DNA of 64,000 nt, from NCBI RefSeq assembly GCF_032921865.1, contig NZ_CP136684.1:726501-790500 (forward strand), given 5' to 3'. Every line of letters starts with the position of its first letter. Position 1 is the stretch's first letter. Made by a program: the position numbers and the translations under genes. Below, piece after piece: positions 37,260 to 47,136 of the stretch. Under the pieces are notes generated by a model, which worked only from the letters and a program-made list of their open reading frames with translations, ran no database searches and was not told where the DNA came from. Source of the DNA: Thalassospira lucentensis. GTDB taxonomy: Bacteria; Pseudomonadota; Alphaproteobacteria; Rhodospirillales; Thalassospiraceae.

Positions 37260-37811
37260 ATGTCGCAAACGGTGCAATCATCCGGGGATCATAACCCGGA
37301 CGAGAACCGCAGGGATTTCCTGACCCTGGCGACCACGGCAGTCGGTGTTGTTGGCACCGGCATGGCGCTGTGGCCGTTCGTGGACAGCATGAACCCGTCC
37401 AAGGACGTTCTTGCGCTGGCCTCGGTCGAAGTTAACCTGTCAAATATTCCGGTCGGTCAGGCCATCAAGGTCATGTGGCGCGGTAAACCCGTATTCATCC
37501 GCCACCGTACCGAGCGTGAAATCAACGAGGCCGAAGAGGTCGCACTGAACGAGCTGGTCGATCCGCAGGCCGATGACGCGCGCGTCGAGAAAAAGGAATG
37601 GCTGATCGTTGTCGGTGTCTGTACCCATCTGGGCTGCATTCCGATGGGCACCGCCACAGGCGAGGCCCGCGGTGATTATGACGGCTGGTACTGTCCTTGC
37701 CACGGCTCGCACTATGATACGTCTGGCCGTATTCGCCGGGGTCCTGCGCCGAAGAACCTAGAGGTGCCGACCTACACCTTCCTCACCGACACATCCGTCC
37801 GGATCGGCTAA
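37260..37811 (+). CDS. petA: Ubiquinol-cytochrome c reductase Rieske iron-sulfur subunit
   Basis: The Rieske [2Fe-2S] protein of the cytochrome bc1 complex, anchored in the inner membrane and facing the periplasm. The 183 residues contain a Tat-type anchor ([19 protein letters not shown]). The cluster is bound in CTHLGC (C121, H123, with C126 for the disulfide) and CPCHGSHYD (C145, H148, with C147). The ATG at 37260 follows AGAAAGAGGAATACATT. The reading frame is open for 27 further codons upstream, but these lie in the structured leader and have no ribosome-binding site. Confidence 0.97.
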   Translation: MSQTVQSSGDHNPDENRRDFLTLATTAVGVVGTGMALWPFVDSMNPSKDVLALASVEVNLSNIPVGQAIKVMWRGKPVFIRHRTEREINEAEEVALNELVDPQADDARVEKKEWLIVVGVCTHLGCIPMGTATGEARGDYDGWYCPCHGSHYDTSGRIRRGPAPKNLEVPTYTFLTDTSVRIG

Positions 37812-37819
37812 GGAGCTGT

Positions 37820-39091
37820 ATGATGAGTGCACCCGTCTGGAATAACAAAGTGGTGAAATGGGTCGATGATCGTCTTCCGATCATTTCCATGCTGCACCAT
37901 TCCGCATATGAATATCCGACCCCGAAGAACCTGTCCTATATGTGGAACTTTGGTTCTTTGGCCGGTTTTGTTCTGGTGACGATGATCCTCTCCGGGATTT
38001 TCCTGGTGATGAATTATACGCCGCATACGAGTATGGCGTTTGAATCAGTCGAACGCATCATGCGCGATGTGAATTATGGCTGGCTGATCCGCTATATCCA
38101 CATGAACGGCGCGTCGATGTTCTTCATTGCCGTGTTTATCCATATTTTCCGCGGCCTGTATTACGGGTCTTACAAAGCTCCGCGCGAAATGCTGTGGTGG
38201 ATCGGTATCCTGATCCTTCTGGCGATGATGGCAACCGCCTTCATGGGCTATGTCCTGCCGTGGGGCCAGATGTCCTTCTGGGGGGCGACGGTTATTACCA
38301 ACCTGTTCTCGGCCTTCCCGATCATCGGTGATCCGCTGGTGACCTGGCTGTGGGGCGGTTTCTCGGTCGATAACCCGACGCTAAACCGGTTCTTCTCGCT
38401 GCATTATCTGATGCCATTCGTCATTCTGGGCCTTGTCGTCCTGCATGTCTGGGCATTGCATTCCGTGCGGTCGAACAACCCGACCGGGGTTGAAATCAAA
38501 ACCCCGCAGGACAGCATACCGTTCCATCCGTACTATACGATCAAGGACCTGTTCGGTCTGGGCGTGTTCCTGATCTTCTTTAGTGCGTTTGTGTTCTTTG
38601 CCCCGGATTTCCTTGGCCATCCGGATAACTACATCCCGGCCAATCCGCTGGTAACCCCGCCGCATATCGTACCGGAATGGTACTTCCTGCCGTTCTACGC
38701 GATCCTGCGGTCAATCGATTTCACGATCTTTGGCATTCCGGCAAAGCTGCTGGGCGTGCTGGCAATGTTTGCGTCGATCGTGATCCTGTTCGTTATTCCG
38801 TGGCTTGACACCTCGAAGGTTCGCAGCTCGAAATTCCGTCCGGTTTACAAATGGTTCTTCTGGCTATTTGTCATCGACACTTTCGTGCTCGGCTATTGCG
38901 GTGCAAAGGCACCCGATGATTACTTCATGGGGATCGAGGGCCTTAAGGTCATCGTCATGGGCCAGCTTTCAACGCTGTACTACTTTGTGCATTTCCTTGT
39001 GGTTATGCCGCTTGTGGGCAAACTGGAACGACCCAAACCGCTTCCGGCGAGTATCAGCGAATCCGTTCTCAAGGAGGGGGCAAATGCGTAA
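37820..39091 (+). CDS. petB: Ubiquinol-cytochrome c reductase cytochrome b
   Basis: The 423-residue dihaem membrane core of the bc1 complex with eight helices; it holds the quinol-oxidising and quinone-reducing sites. The haem-ligating histidines are in [12 protein letters not shown] / [10 protein letters not shown] and in [22 protein letters not shown] (abridged: [10 protein letters not shown]). The Qo-site PEWYF motif reads [11 protein letters not shown]. Two ATGs stand in tandem (37820 and 37823); AGGAG lies 4 and 7 bases before them, so the second may be the used start. petA precedes by 8 bases, petC overlaps the end by 8 bases. Confidence 0.97.
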   Translation: MMSAPVWNNKVVKWVDDRLPIISMLHHSAYEYPTPKNLSYMWNFGSLAGFVLVTMILSGIFLVMNYTPHTSMAFESVERIMRDVNYGWLIRYIHMNGASMFFIAVFIHIFRGLYYGSYKAPREMLWWIGILILLAMMATAFMGYVLPWGQMSFWGATVITNLFSAFPIIGDPLVTWLWGGFSVDNPTLNRFFSLHYLMPFVILGLVVLHVWALHSVRSNNPTGVEIKTPQDSIPFHPYYTIKDLFGLGVFLIFFSAFVFFAPDFLGHPDNYIPANPLVTPPHIVPEWYFLPFYAILRSIDFTIFGIPAKLLGVLAMFASIVILFVIPWLDTSKVRSSKFRPVYKWFFWLFVIDTFVLGYCGAKAPDDYFMGIEGLKVIVMGQLSTLYYFVHFLVVMPLVGKLERPKPLPASISESVLKEGANA

Positions 39092-39860
39092 ATTTGCACT
39101 TACCGCCATGGCAGCCGCATTTGCCCTGACTGCCCTTGCCGGCACGGGCGCAAAAGCCGCCGGTGACGCGCCGGTTCCGCCGTCGCAGGACTGGAGCTGG
39201 GACGGGTTGTTTGGCACTTATGACCGTGCCCAGTTGCAGCGTGGCTTCCAGGTTTACAAAAACGTCTGCGCAGGCTGTCACAGCCTTCGCTTCATTGCGT
39301 TCCGTAACCTTCAGGGCATCGGCTTCAATGAAGACCAGATCAAGGCAATTGCAGCGGACTATGAAATAGAAGACGGCCCGAACGATGATGGTGACATGTT
39401 CACCCGTCCGGGCAAGCCGTCCGATTATTTCCCGTCGCCCTTTGCCAATGAAAAGGCTGCGGCTGCTTCAAACGGCGGGGCAATTCCGCCGGATCTGTCG
39501 CTGATGAACAAAGCCCGCGTAGCAGGCCCGGATTATGTTTTCGGTCTGCTGACCGGTTACGAGGAAGAAGCCCCCGAAGGCTTCGACCTTTCGGAAGGGA
39601 AGCATTACAACCACTACTTCCCGGGTCATCAGATTTCAATGGCACCGCCGCTTTATGACGAGGCAGTTGAATATACCGATGGCACGCCAATGACGATGGA
39701 ACAGCATGCGCGTGATGTTGTTGCGTTCCTGAACTGGACAGCACAGCCGGAACTTGAAGCCCGCAAATCCATGGGCCTGAAAGTTATCCTGTTCCTGATC
39801 GTTCTGACCGCGATGCTGTATGCGGTGAAACGCAAAATCTGGCGTGATGTCGAACATTAA
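39084..39860 (+). CDS. petC: Ubiquinol-cytochrome c reductase cytochrome c1
   Basis: A 258-residue periplasmic cytochrome held by a C-terminal helix ([17 protein letters not shown]). The Sec signal peptide ends at AKA (residues 23-25), the haem site is CAGCH at 62-66, and the axial methionine is in [10 protein letters not shown]. The start ATG lies inside the end of petB and follows AAGGAGGGGGCAA, so translation is coupled. Together with petA and petB it forms a complete three-subunit bc1 complex. Confidence 0.96.
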   Translation: MRKFALTAMAAAFALTALAGTGAKAAGDAPVPPSQDWSWDGLFGTYDRAQLQRGFQVYKNVCAGCHSLRFIAFRNLQGIGFNEDQIKAIAADYEIEDGPNDDGDMFTRPGKPSDYFPSPFANEKAAAASNGGAIPPDLSLMNKARVAGPDYVFGLLTGYEEEAPEGFDLSEGKHYNHYFPGHQISMAPPLYDEAVEYTDGTPMTMEQHARDVVAFLNWTAQPELEARKSMGLKVILFLIVLTAMLYAVKRKIWRDVEH

Positions 39861-39885
39861 TCGTTCGAGTATCTGCTAAGACGTT

Positions 39886-39916
39886 AAAAGCCGCCGGTTC
39901 CCCCGGCGGCTTTTTT
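39886..39916 (+). terminator. Terminator after petABC
   Basis: AAAAGCCGCCGG pairs with CCGGCGGCTTTT around TTCCC, followed by further T residues. Confidence 0.92.
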
Positions 39917-39933
39917 GCGTAGAGACAGCAGAC

Positions 39934-40746
39934 CTAATACGCGAAATATTCCGTGACCAGCCGGTCGATTTCGCCGCTTTGCTTCATATCAAGCAATACA
40001 CGGTCAAGGTCATTGGCGAACTTATCGCGATAGGGCCATTTGCCATCGGGATCCGGGCCGAATGCGACATAACCGAATTCGCGCGCAATGATCGCGACCT
40101 CGTTGAATTTGCGCGCAATGTCCGGGTCCGTGCGCAATTCACGCAGGCCCGCCAGGATGGCCATCCGTTCATTGACATAACAATCCACCCGCCCGGCCAT
40201 CAGAAAGCGCAGATTGCTTTCGGTGGTGTTGCCTTCTTCAAGTTCGATATCGCCCTTCTCGACCATATCGAAAAAGGGGGTTCCGGCCATACGATAGCCG
40301 GCATTATTGGCAAATCTGGCACCTTTGAAATCGCGCGGGAAATGGTCGAGCCGATGGCTTCGGACATAGTCGTCATTGCAGATCGCAACCACCGTTTCCT
40401 GAAGGATCGGCACGGAATAACGTTCAATCCAGTCCCGGCTTTCACGATAATAGGGCGGGAAATATCCGAATATCTGCCCGGATTGCAACAAATCCATGCC
40501 CCGTTTGAACGGCATGGCGGCAAAGCTTACATGATAGTCGGGCAGTTTGCGGAATGCCTCGCGCAGGATGCGGACATAAATTCCGGCGGGCTGAACGCCA
40601 TCTTCGAGATAGGCATAGGGGATATTGTTTTCCTCGCCAAACAGTTCGATCCGTATCGGTTCCTTCGCCGATGCAGTACCGCACAATAACAGCGATATCA
40701 GCGCAGCCCGAAGCCACGTTGCCCTTTTGCCAATCCCGTTATGCAT
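39934..40746 (-). CDS. Periplasmic substrate-binding protein (family 3 type)
   Basis: A 270-residue exported protein with a Sec signal peptide (ATWLRAALISLLLCGTASA) and the fold of amino-acid-type solute-binding proteins (SBP_bac_3). The mature part starts IRIELFGEENNIPYAYLEDG, and the ending reads IDRLVTEYF. No permease or ATPase genes are adjacent, so it may act alone, like several alphaproteobacterial proteins of this family. An in-frame TTG seven codons upstream is possible; ATG 40746 gives the better signal peptide although its ribosome-binding site is weak. The ligand is unknown. Confidence 0.8.
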   Translation of the reverse strand: MHNGIGKRATWLRAALISLLLCGTASAKEPIRIELFGEENNIPYAYLEDGVQPAGIYVRILREAFRKLPDYHVSFAAMPFKRGMDLLQSGQIFGYFPPYYRESRDWIERYSVPILQETVVAICNDDYVRSHRLDHFPRDFKGARFANNAGYRMAGTPFFDMVEKGDIELEEGNTTESNLRFLMAGRVDCYVNERMAILAGLRELRTDPDIARKFNEVAIIAREFGYVAFGPDPDGKWPYRDKFANDLDRVLLDMKQSGEIDRLVTEYFAY

Positions 40747-40805
40747 TTTTTCTTGTTTTCCCAGCAAACGCCAAGACTGTTATTTCGCGATTGCAGCAAC
40801 AAAGG

Positions 40806-41627
40806 TCAATCCCCGGAAGCGGCGCAATCTGATTTCCCGGCTGGATCATCGGCGCGTTTTTCGCATGTCAGCAGCTTGCCCTGATGGCTTTGATTGCCAT
40901 CGGCCGGGCGCAGGGGTGGCACGGAAACCGGGATATGCACAAGGCGGCGCTTGCGCGCCGGAGTACCGGTGCTGGCGTAAAGCTGTTTGCCGGCTTCGAC
41001 AATCGAGACACCTGCAAATGCCTTGAACAGACGCGATCCGACATTTTCAAATACCTGCGACCAGCGCAGCAGAAACCGTCGCTGGGTCGGGGGCAGGAAC
41101 AATGCACGGCTGTGCTGCACGGGCAGAAACATATTTTCGCGCATCAGGTTTTGAAGCTGCGACACGCTATAGGGATGGCCAAAGCCAAAGGGTGTATTTT
41201 CAGACCAGGACCAAAGCGAGCTTCGGTTCGGTGTTACCACCACGATCCGGCCATTGGGGGTTAAAATCCGCCAGCATTCGCGCATTAGACGGCGCATGGA
41301 ATCGGAATGTTCAACCAGATGCACCAGCAGGATGCGGTCGACCGAGCTGTCAGGCAGCGGCAACATGGTTTCTTCGGTCAGGGCGACATGGTTGGGATCA
41401 TCGGCCGGCCAGTGCACGCACCCCTGCTGGGCAGGCATAAAAGCCAGTACGCGTTCCGCCTCGCCCATGAAGGGGCGCAGATAGGGCGTAGCATAACCAA
41501 AACCAAGCACGCGCATGCCGCGCACATCCGACCACATGACGCGCAAACGGCGCCGGATCAGACGGCGGGCAGCCTGCCCGAGGCTTCCGGCATAAAAGCG
41601 GTGAAGATCAACAACATCCTGACGCAT
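40806..41627 (-). CDS. Class I SAM-dependent methyltransferase
   Basis: A 273-residue protein with a methyltransferase_11-like domain: RVLGFGYATPYL (SAM motif I region, unusual GFGYATPY instead of GxGxG), PLPDSSVDRILLVHLVEHS (motif IV region) and LTPNGRIVVVTPN. The last 60 residues are proline- and basic-rich with no recognised domain. It stands divergently from gloB, an arrangement often conserved in alphaproteobacteria, but the substrate is unknown. Confidence 0.82.
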   Translation of the reverse strand: MRQDVVDLHRFYAGSLGQAARRLIRRRLRVMWSDVRGMRVLGFGYATPYLRPFMGEAERVLAFMPAQQGCVHWPADDPNHVALTEETMLPLPDSSVDRILLVHLVEHSDSMRRLMRECWRILTPNGRIVVVTPNRSSLWSWSENTPFGFGHPYSVSQLQNLMRENMFLPVQHSRALFLPPTQRRFLLRWSQVFENVGSRLFKAFAGVSIVEAGKQLYASTGTPARKRRLVHIPVSVPPLRPADGNQSHQGKLLTCEKRADDPAGKSDCAASGD

Positions 41628-41782
41628 GAAAATAGCCTAGCATCGAGTGATACGGGCGGGAACTTATTTACGTACCCGTAGCCTCATAGAAGCGTAAAAA
41701 CTTTGCATGATGCGTGATTGTTTTAAGAAGCCGCAACCTGTTAGGCTAGCCGCAAACAGCATTCACAGATGTGAGGTCGGCC

Positions 41783-42553
41783 ATGTCCGCAGGCGACGTT
41801 TTTGTCATTCCGTGTCTTTCCGATAACTACACCTATCTGGTGCGCTGCCATGAAACCGGCACAACGGCGATTGTCGATCCCGGCGAAGCAGGCCCGGTGA
41901 TCAGCGCGCTTGAAGATCGCGGCTGGTCGCTTGATATCGTGATCAATACCCACCATCACAATGATCATATCGGCGGCAATGGCGAGCTGATCACCAAATA
42001 CGATGCAAAGCTTGTTGGCCCCAGGGCAGAAACGGCACGCATTCCTGGCATGGATCAGAAAGTTGCCGAGGGTGATACGGTTATGATCGGTAAGCTTTCC
42101 GGGCAGGTGTTTGACGTGCCAGGCCATACCAGCGGCCATATCGCATTTTATTTCCCGGCGGTATCGGCCCTGTTTTCGGGCGACAGTTTATTTGCGCTGG
42201 GCTGCGGACGGTTGTTTGAAGGAACGCCTGATCAGATGTGGCAATCGCTGCAAAAGTTTCGCGATTTACCGGGCGAGACGCTGGTCTATTGCGGGCATGA
42301 ATATACCCAGTCCAATGCCCGGTTTGCCGCAACGATTGAAACTGGCAATGTCGCGCTTAAGGCGCGCTGTGCCGAGATTGACGATCTGCGCGCACGCGGT
42401 ATCCCGACCATTCCATCACGTCTCGACAAGGAACTGGCGACCAACCCGTTCCTGCGCGCCGATCATGCATCGGTCGCCAGCGACCTTGGTATGGAAGGGG
42501 CAACTGCCGCCGAGATTTTTGCCGAAATCCGGGGGCGGAAGGATCGGTTCTGA
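41783..42553 (+). CDS. gloB: Hydroxyacylglutathione hydrolase (glyoxalase II)
   Basis: Hydrolyses S-lactoylglutathione to lactate and glutathione, completing methylglyoxal detoxification. The 256-residue metallo-beta-lactamase-fold protein has the metal motif THHHNDH (H57, H59, D61, H62), the histidine in VPGHTSGH, the aspartate in FSGDSLFALGCGR and the histidine in YCGHEYT. The C-terminal substrate domain ends in the family's usual short helix. ATG 41783 follows GTGAGGTCGGCC; a GTG four codons upstream is less likely. Confidence 0.95.
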   Translation: MSAGDVFVIPCLSDNYTYLVRCHETGTTAIVDPGEAGPVISALEDRGWSLDIVINTHHHNDHIGGNGELITKYDAKLVGPRAETARIPGMDQKVAEGDTVMIGKLSGQVFDVPGHTSGHIAFYFPAVSALFSGDSLFALGCGRLFEGTPDQMWQSLQKFRDLPGETLVYCGHEYTQSNARFAATIETGNVALKARCAEIDDLRARGIPTIPSRLDKELATNPFLRADHASVASDLGMEGATAAEIFAEIRGRKDRF

Positions 42554-42567
42554 TGATCTGGTCCTGA

Positions 42568-43815
42568 TCAGGCCATCTGTTTGAACAGGACGTTCTGATC
42601 AAGCAAATATCGCGAAAACAATGGCAGGCTGGCCGCACCGATGGCGCGGGCGGCACTGCCGACCACACCCTGTTCGATATGCGGGGTGGCGATGCCCTGC
42701 AGGTCGAGTTTCAGCGTTGCCTTGCGCGTGGCATCGACAATTTTGGCGCAGACATCGGCTGGGAAGCCGCCATCGACAATCACGGCTTCGAAATCGATTA
42801 CCGAGCAGACCGAGGTAATGGCAATCGCAAGGCCGCGCGCGGTGTGATCAATCCAGAGATCAAGGGTTGCGCCAAGCTGATGCCAGTAATCGGGATCTTT
42901 CCACAAACGGGCGGGATCGCGGCCTTCGCGGGTCAGCATTTCTTCGAGCACGAAGATGGATGCCTGATCGATCAACTGGCTGGGATGGCCGGAACGCGAG
43001 GGCACAGGCATCGAGCCAAAAGCTCCGGCATTGCCGGTTTTACCAGCATAAAGCGCCTGATTAAGCACCACACCACCGCCGATGAACGAACCGATAAAGA
43101 AATAGGCAAAGTCGGAATAATTCGGCCCCGCCCCAAAGACCAGTTCCGCCCCGCAGGCCGCCGTTGCATCGTTCTGCTGAAAGACCGGAAACGGTACGAT
43201 TTCGCCAATGGTATCGATCAGATCGACTTCGCGCCAGGCGCTCATATCTTCGGGTGGTGCGCCGACTTCTTCGACCCAGTTCCATAATTCAAACGGCGCG
43301 GCAATGCCGATCCCGGCGATGCGTTGGCGCTGGGCGGGGGATAACCCGCCGGACAATTGTTCGACCGAGGCGCGGACGAATTTGCGGATGCCATCGGGGG
43401 TCGGGTATTTATAGGCTTCGTTCAGGCTGGCCCGCACCGTGCCGACAAAATCCATTAGGATCAGTTCGGCACTGCGTCGTCCGATTTTAAGGCCGAAGGA
43501 AAAAACACCATCCGGGTTAAGCGCCATCGGGATCGATGGTTTGCCAACCTTGCCGCGCACCGGATCGCCACGTTTAAGCAGGCCATCCTTTTCAAGGGCG
43601 CGCATGATCACGGAGACGGTTTGGGCGGACAGGCCGGAAAGACGGGCAATATCGGCCTTGGACAATCCGATATTGCGGCGGACCAGCGACAGCACCAGCC
43701 GTTCATTATAGGCGCGCACGCGCAACTGGTTCGCACCCCCGCCCGGATGAAGCGGACGCGCTCCCTGCCCCTCATCCCCGGTGATATCCGGGTTGGTATT
43801 CAGTGAAGCTGTCAT
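42568..43815 (-). CDS. frcR: ROK family repressor of the fructose transporter (FrcR)
   Basis: A 415-residue ROK repressor: an N-terminal winged helix (about residues 35-85, LSKADIARLSGLSAQTVSVIMRAL) joined to a sugar-kinase-like domain. The latter has the segment GIGIAAPFELW, DATAACGAELVFG and GSFIGGGVVLN, but the zinc motif typical of ROK kinases is not clear. It is divergent from frcBCAK, as in rhizobia. ATG 43815 was chosen over a GTG seven codons upstream, because the GGAGGA that overlaps that GTG is likely the ribosome-binding site. A 29-base palindrome lies between it and frcB. Confidence 0.87.
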   Translation of the reverse strand: MTASLNTNPDITGDEGQGARPLHPGGGANQLRVRAYNERLVLSLVRRNIGLSKADIARLSGLSAQTVSVIMRALEKDGLLKRGDPVRGKVGKPSIPMALNPDGVFSFGLKIGRRSAELILMDFVGTVRASLNEAYKYPTPDGIRKFVRASVEQLSGGLSPAQRQRIAGIGIAAPFELWNWVEEVGAPPEDMSAWREVDLIDTIGEIVPFPVFQQNDATAACGAELVFGAGPNYSDFAYFFIGSFIGGGVVLNQALYAGKTGNAGAFGSMPVPSRSGHPSQLIDQASIFVLEEMLTREGRDPARLWKDPDYWHQLGATLDLWIDHTARGLAIAITSVCSVIDFEAVIVDGGFPADVCAKIVDATRKATLKLDLQGIATPHIEQGVVGSAARAIGAASLPLFSRYLLDQNVLFKQMA

Positions 43816-43879
43816 TGGTATCCGTTGTCCTCCCACTCGGGTCCTTTATTGCCCGATTGCTAATAAGAGTGACAGGATT

Positions 43880-43908
43880 AATTAATAAATCAATCGGATT
43901 TATTAATT
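43880..43908. promoter_or_regulatory. ROK (FrcR) operator
   Basis: AATTAATAAATC-aatcg-GATTTATTAATT is a perfect 12-bp inverted repeat, very AT-rich against its surroundings. It lies between the divergent frcR and frcB, 65 bases before the former's start and 138 before the latter's. ROK repressors such as NagC and XylR bind AT-rich palindromes of this kind. Confidence 0.75.
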
Positions 43909-44045
43909 GACAGCTTCACGCATTTGGTGTGTCGTAGGCAACAGACAGGCGCAAAAGACGTGCGTAACGATACGTTCCACCTGTCGCAAAATGAACAAAT
44001 CCGGCCAAAATGGCCGAACATCAGGTTATTCCTGGGAGGAAACAG

Positions 44046-45074
44046 ATGAAGAAGACTCTTGTTGGCGCCACCCTTGGGGCGCTTGCGCTTGGCCTTGCCG
44101 TTGCACCCAACGGGGCCAAAGCCGATGAAATCGGTGCCTGCCTTATCACCAAAACCGACATCAACCCGTTCTTCGTGAAAATGAAAGAAGGCGCACAGGC
44201 GGCATCTGTTGCCAATGGTGTCAACCTTTCGACTTTTGCCGGTAAAATCGATGGTGACCATGAAACCCAGGTGCAGGCGATTAAATCCTGCATTGCATCG
44301 GGTGCAAAGGGCATCCTTCTGACCGCATCGGACACCAAGGCGATTGTGCCGGTTGTCAAAAAGGCGCGCGATGCAGGGTTGCTGGTAATTGCCCTTGATA
44401 CACCGCTTGAACCGATTGACTCGGCCGATGCCACCTTTGCCACCGATAACTTCAAGGCCGGTGAGCTGATTGGTCAGTGGGCCGCGGCCAAACTTGGCGA
44501 TGAGGCCTCGGATGCGAAAATCGCGTTTCTTGACCTGACGCCAAGTGCACCATCGGTTGATGTGCTGCGCGATCAGGGCTTCATGAAAGGTTTTGGCATC
44601 GACATCAAGGATCCGAACAAAATCGGTGATGAAGATGATCCCCGTATTGTCGGCCATGACATCACCAACGGTAACGAGGAAGGCGGCCGCAAGGCGATGG
44701 AAAACCTGTTGCAGCAGGATTCCGAAATCAATGTCGTCTATACCATCAACGAACCGGCCGCTGCCGGTGCCTATGAGGCGCTGAAATCGTTTGGCATGGA
44801 AGAAGGCGTTCTGATCGTGTCGGTCGATGGTGGTTGCCCGGGCGTTTTGAACGTCAAGGATGGCGTGATTGGCGCGACATCGCAGCAATATCCGCTTGAT
44901 ATGGCCTATAAGGGGATCGAGGCGATCAAGTCCTGGGCCGAAAGCGGTGAAAAACCGGCCAATTCCGAAGGTCTTAACTTCTATGATACCGGGGTTAACC
45001 TTGTGACCGGCGATCCGGCAGAAGGCGTTCCGTCGATTGATATCGAGGAAGGCATGAAACGCTGCTGGGGCTAG
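44046..45074 (+). CDS. frcB: Fructose ABC transporter substrate-binding protein FrcB
   Basis: A 342-residue periplasmic sugar-binding protein (peripla_BP_4 fold) with a Sec signal peptide cleaved near AKA-DE. The mature start [19 protein letters not shown], the segments [19 protein letters not shown] and [17 protein letters not shown], and the ending MKRCWG are very close to FrcB of Sinorhizobium meliloti, which binds fructose, mannose and ribose. The ATG at 44046 follows CCTGGGAGGAAACAG. A hairpin follows the gene, probably to keep expression of the binding protein above that of the membrane genes. Confidence 0.93.
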   Translation: MKKTLVGATLGALALGLAVAPNGAKADEIGACLITKTDINPFFVKMKEGAQAASVANGVNLSTFAGKIDGDHETQVQAIKSCIASGAKGILLTASDTKAIVPVVKKARDAGLLVIALDTPLEPIDSADATFATDNFKAGELIGQWAAAKLGDEASDAKIAFLDLTPSAPSVDVLRDQGFMKGFGIDIKDPNKIGDEDDPRIVGHDITNGNEEGGRKAMENLLQQDSEINVVYTINEPAAAGAYEALKSFGMEEGVLIVSVDGGCPGVLNVKDGVIGATSQQYPLDMAYKGIEAIKSWAESGEKPANSEGLNFYDTGVNLVTGDPAEGVPSIDIEEGMKRCWG

Positions 45075-45104
45075 GCCCCTTAGCGTGACGATCTGATATT
45101 CGAG

Positions 45105-45131
45105 GAGGGCGGTCATAAACGCCGCCCTCTT
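45105..45131 (+). terminator. Partial terminator/processing hairpin between frcB and frcC
   Basis: GAGGGCGG pairs with CCGCCCTC around a nine-base loop and is followed by TTGT. It lies in the 190-base gap between two genes of one operon. Such elements after binding-protein genes reduce, but do not stop, downstream transcription or protect the 5' message. A smaller GGGGC/GCCCC hairpin overlaps the frcB stop codon. Confidence 0.6.
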
Positions 45132-45264
45132 GTCCCACAAAAAGGTTACACTTGGTCAGCCCCTACCCGATGCAAACCGTTCATCAGAACCGGCGGGGGC
45201 ATGTGATGAGCCGTTGCGCATGCCTTTTCGCAACCGATATTCACGACCAGGCCGGGAGGAAGCG

Positions 45265-46347
45265 ATGAGCGAAACTGCTCGCACATCTCGTACAAAACAG
45301 GAATACGAACAGACGCTTGACGCCAGCGACAAGGCGGTTGCGCAGTTCGAACATAAAAGCCGGAACTTTCTGGATGCCACGCAGCATTTCCTGCATGGCA
45401 ATCCGACGATGGTGCCGGTCATTGTCCTTGTCATTTCGATTATCATTTTTGGGGCGCTGGCGGGATCGAAGTTCTTTTCGCCGTTCAACCTGTCGCTGAT
45501 CGTGCAGCAGGTTTCGATCATCGGCATTCTGGCCGCCGCTCAAAGCCTTGTGATCCTGACTGCCGGGATTGATCTTTCGGTCGGTGCGATCATGGTGCTG
45601 ATGTCGGTCATTATGGGGCAGCTCGCGATTACGCTTGGCGTTCCGGCACCGCTTGCGATCCTGATCGGGTTTGTCGGCGGGATTCTGGCCGGGATGTTGA
45701 ACGGGTTTCTGGTCACCCGGATCAAATTGCCACCCTTTATCGTGACGCTGGGCACGTGGAATATTTTCTTTGCGCTGAACCTTTGGCTTTCGGGCGCGCA
45801 ATCGATCCGCAGCCAGACCTTGGATGAAATCGCACCGCTTTTGAAATTCTTTGGCGAAAGCATCGCGATTGGCGGGGCACGGATCACCTATGGCTCGGTC
45901 CTGATGCTGGTGATTTTTGCAGTCCTTTGGTACATCCTGAACCATACAAGCTGGGGCCGGCATGTTTATGCGATTGGCGATGACAAGGAAGCCGCCGAAC
46001 TTTCGGGCATTCGCACCAACCGCACGCTTATCATGGTTTATGGTCTGGCCGGGCTAGTATGTGGCATTGGTGCCTGGGCATCGATCGGGCGCGTTGGCTC
46101 GGTATCGCCGCAAAGTTTTCAGGAAGCAAACCTGCAGTCGATTACCGCAGTTGTGATTGGCGGCATTTCGCTGTTTGGCGGACGCGGGTCAATCATCGGC
46201 CCGTTGATCGGGGCGTTGATCGTTGGCGTGTTCAATTCGGGGCTTCGGCTTGTCGGGGTTGATGTTCTTTGGCAGGTGTTTGCGATTGGCTGGCTGACGA
46301 TTATTGCCGTTGCCATCGACCAGTGGATCAGAAAGGTATCGTCATGA
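45265..46347 (+). CDS. frcC: Fructose ABC transporter permease FrcC
   Basis: A 360-residue inner-membrane permease of the ribose/xylose type (BPD_transp_2), with about ten hydrophobic helices from residue 47 to the end. The signature for this class is near VYAIGDDKEAAELSGIRTN, followed by AVVIGGISLFGGRGSIIG. The first 45 residues are polar and cytoplasmic. The ATG at 45265 follows GCCGGGAGGAAGCG, so the long in-frame extension upstream is not used. The stop overlaps the frcA start (ATGA). Confidence 0.92.
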   Translation: MSETARTSRTKQEYEQTLDASDKAVAQFEHKSRNFLDATQHFLHGNPTMVPVIVLVISIIIFGALAGSKFFSPFNLSLIVQQVSIIGILAAAQSLVILTAGIDLSVGAIMVLMSVIMGQLAITLGVPAPLAILIGFVGGILAGMLNGFLVTRIKLPPFIVTLGTWNIFFALNLWLSGAQSIRSQTLDEIAPLLKFFGESIAIGGARITYGSVLMLVIFAVLWYILNHTSWGRHVYAIGDDKEAAELSGIRTNRTLIMVYGLAGLVCGIGAWASIGRVGSVSPQSFQEANLQSITAVVIGGISLFGGRGSIIGPLIGALIVGVFNSGLRLVGVDVLWQVFAIGWLTIIAVAIDQWIRKVSS

Positions 46348-47132
46348 GCACGGATAAAAAGCCGGTCTTGAGCGCACGCGGTATCGTTAAACGCTATGGT
46401 CGTGTCACCGCACTGGATCAGGCGGATTTTGACCTTTATCCCGGTGAAGTCCTTGCGGTGATCGGCGATAACGGTGCGGGAAAATCATCCCTGATCAAGG
46501 CGCTTTCGGGCGCGATCACGGTTGATGAAGGCACCATCGAGCTTGATGGCAAACCGGTGCGTTTTTCATCACCGATGGAAGCCCGCGAAGCCGGGATCGA
46601 GACGGTTTATCAGAACCTTGCGCTTTCCCCTGCCCTTTCGATTGCGGACAATATGTTCATGGGCCGCGAGCTTCGCAAACCGGGTTTCATGGGCAAGTAT
46701 TTCGGCGCACTGGACCATAAGGGCATGCAGCGGATTGCGCGTGAAAAGCTTTCCGAGCTTGGCCTGATGACCATCCAGAACATCAATCAGGCGGTCGAAA
46801 CGCTTTCGGGTGGGCAGCGCCAGGGGGTTGCAGTTGCCCGTGCGGCGGCCTTTGGATCGCGCGTCGTGATCATGGATGAACCGACCGCGGCATTGGGCGT
46901 CAAGGAAAGCCGCCGGGTGCTGGAACTTATTGCCGATGTCAAATCGCGCGGCATGCCGATTGTGCTGATTTCTCACAATATGCCGCATGTGTTCGAGGTG
47001 GCGGATCGCATCCATGTTCATCGTTTGGGTAAACGTCTGTGTACAATCAATCCAGATGATTACAGCATGTCGGACGCGGTTGCCTTCATGACCGGCGCCA
47101 AGGAACCACCCGAAATATCGGCGGCGGCATGA
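46344..47132 (+). CDS. frcA: Fructose ABC transporter ATP-binding protein FrcA
   Basis: A 262-residue ABC ATPase with a single nucleotide-binding domain, as in FrcA; ribose and xylose systems usually have two fused domains. Walker A is GDNGAGKSS (about residues 38-46), the signature LSGGQRQGVAVARA, and Walker B VVIMDEPTAALG. It overlaps frcC by four bases and precedes frcK by four bases. Confidence 0.93.
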   Translation: MSTDKKPVLSARGIVKRYGRVTALDQADFDLYPGEVLAVIGDNGAGKSSLIKALSGAITVDEGTIELDGKPVRFSSPMEAREAGIETVYQNLALSPALSIADNMFMGRELRKPGFMGKYFGALDHKGMQRIAREKLSELGLMTIQNINQAVETLSGGQRQGVAVARAAAFGSRVVIMDEPTAALGVKESRRVLELIADVKSRGMPIVLISHNMPHVFEVADRIHVHRLGKRLCTINPDDYSMSDAVAFMTGAKEPPEISAAA

Positions 47133-47136
47133 CGGG

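Noticed and set aside
43890..45140. A 416-codon minus-strand frame opposite frcB
   Set aside because: frcB matches FrcB along its whole length; the antisense frame has no family and no start signals.
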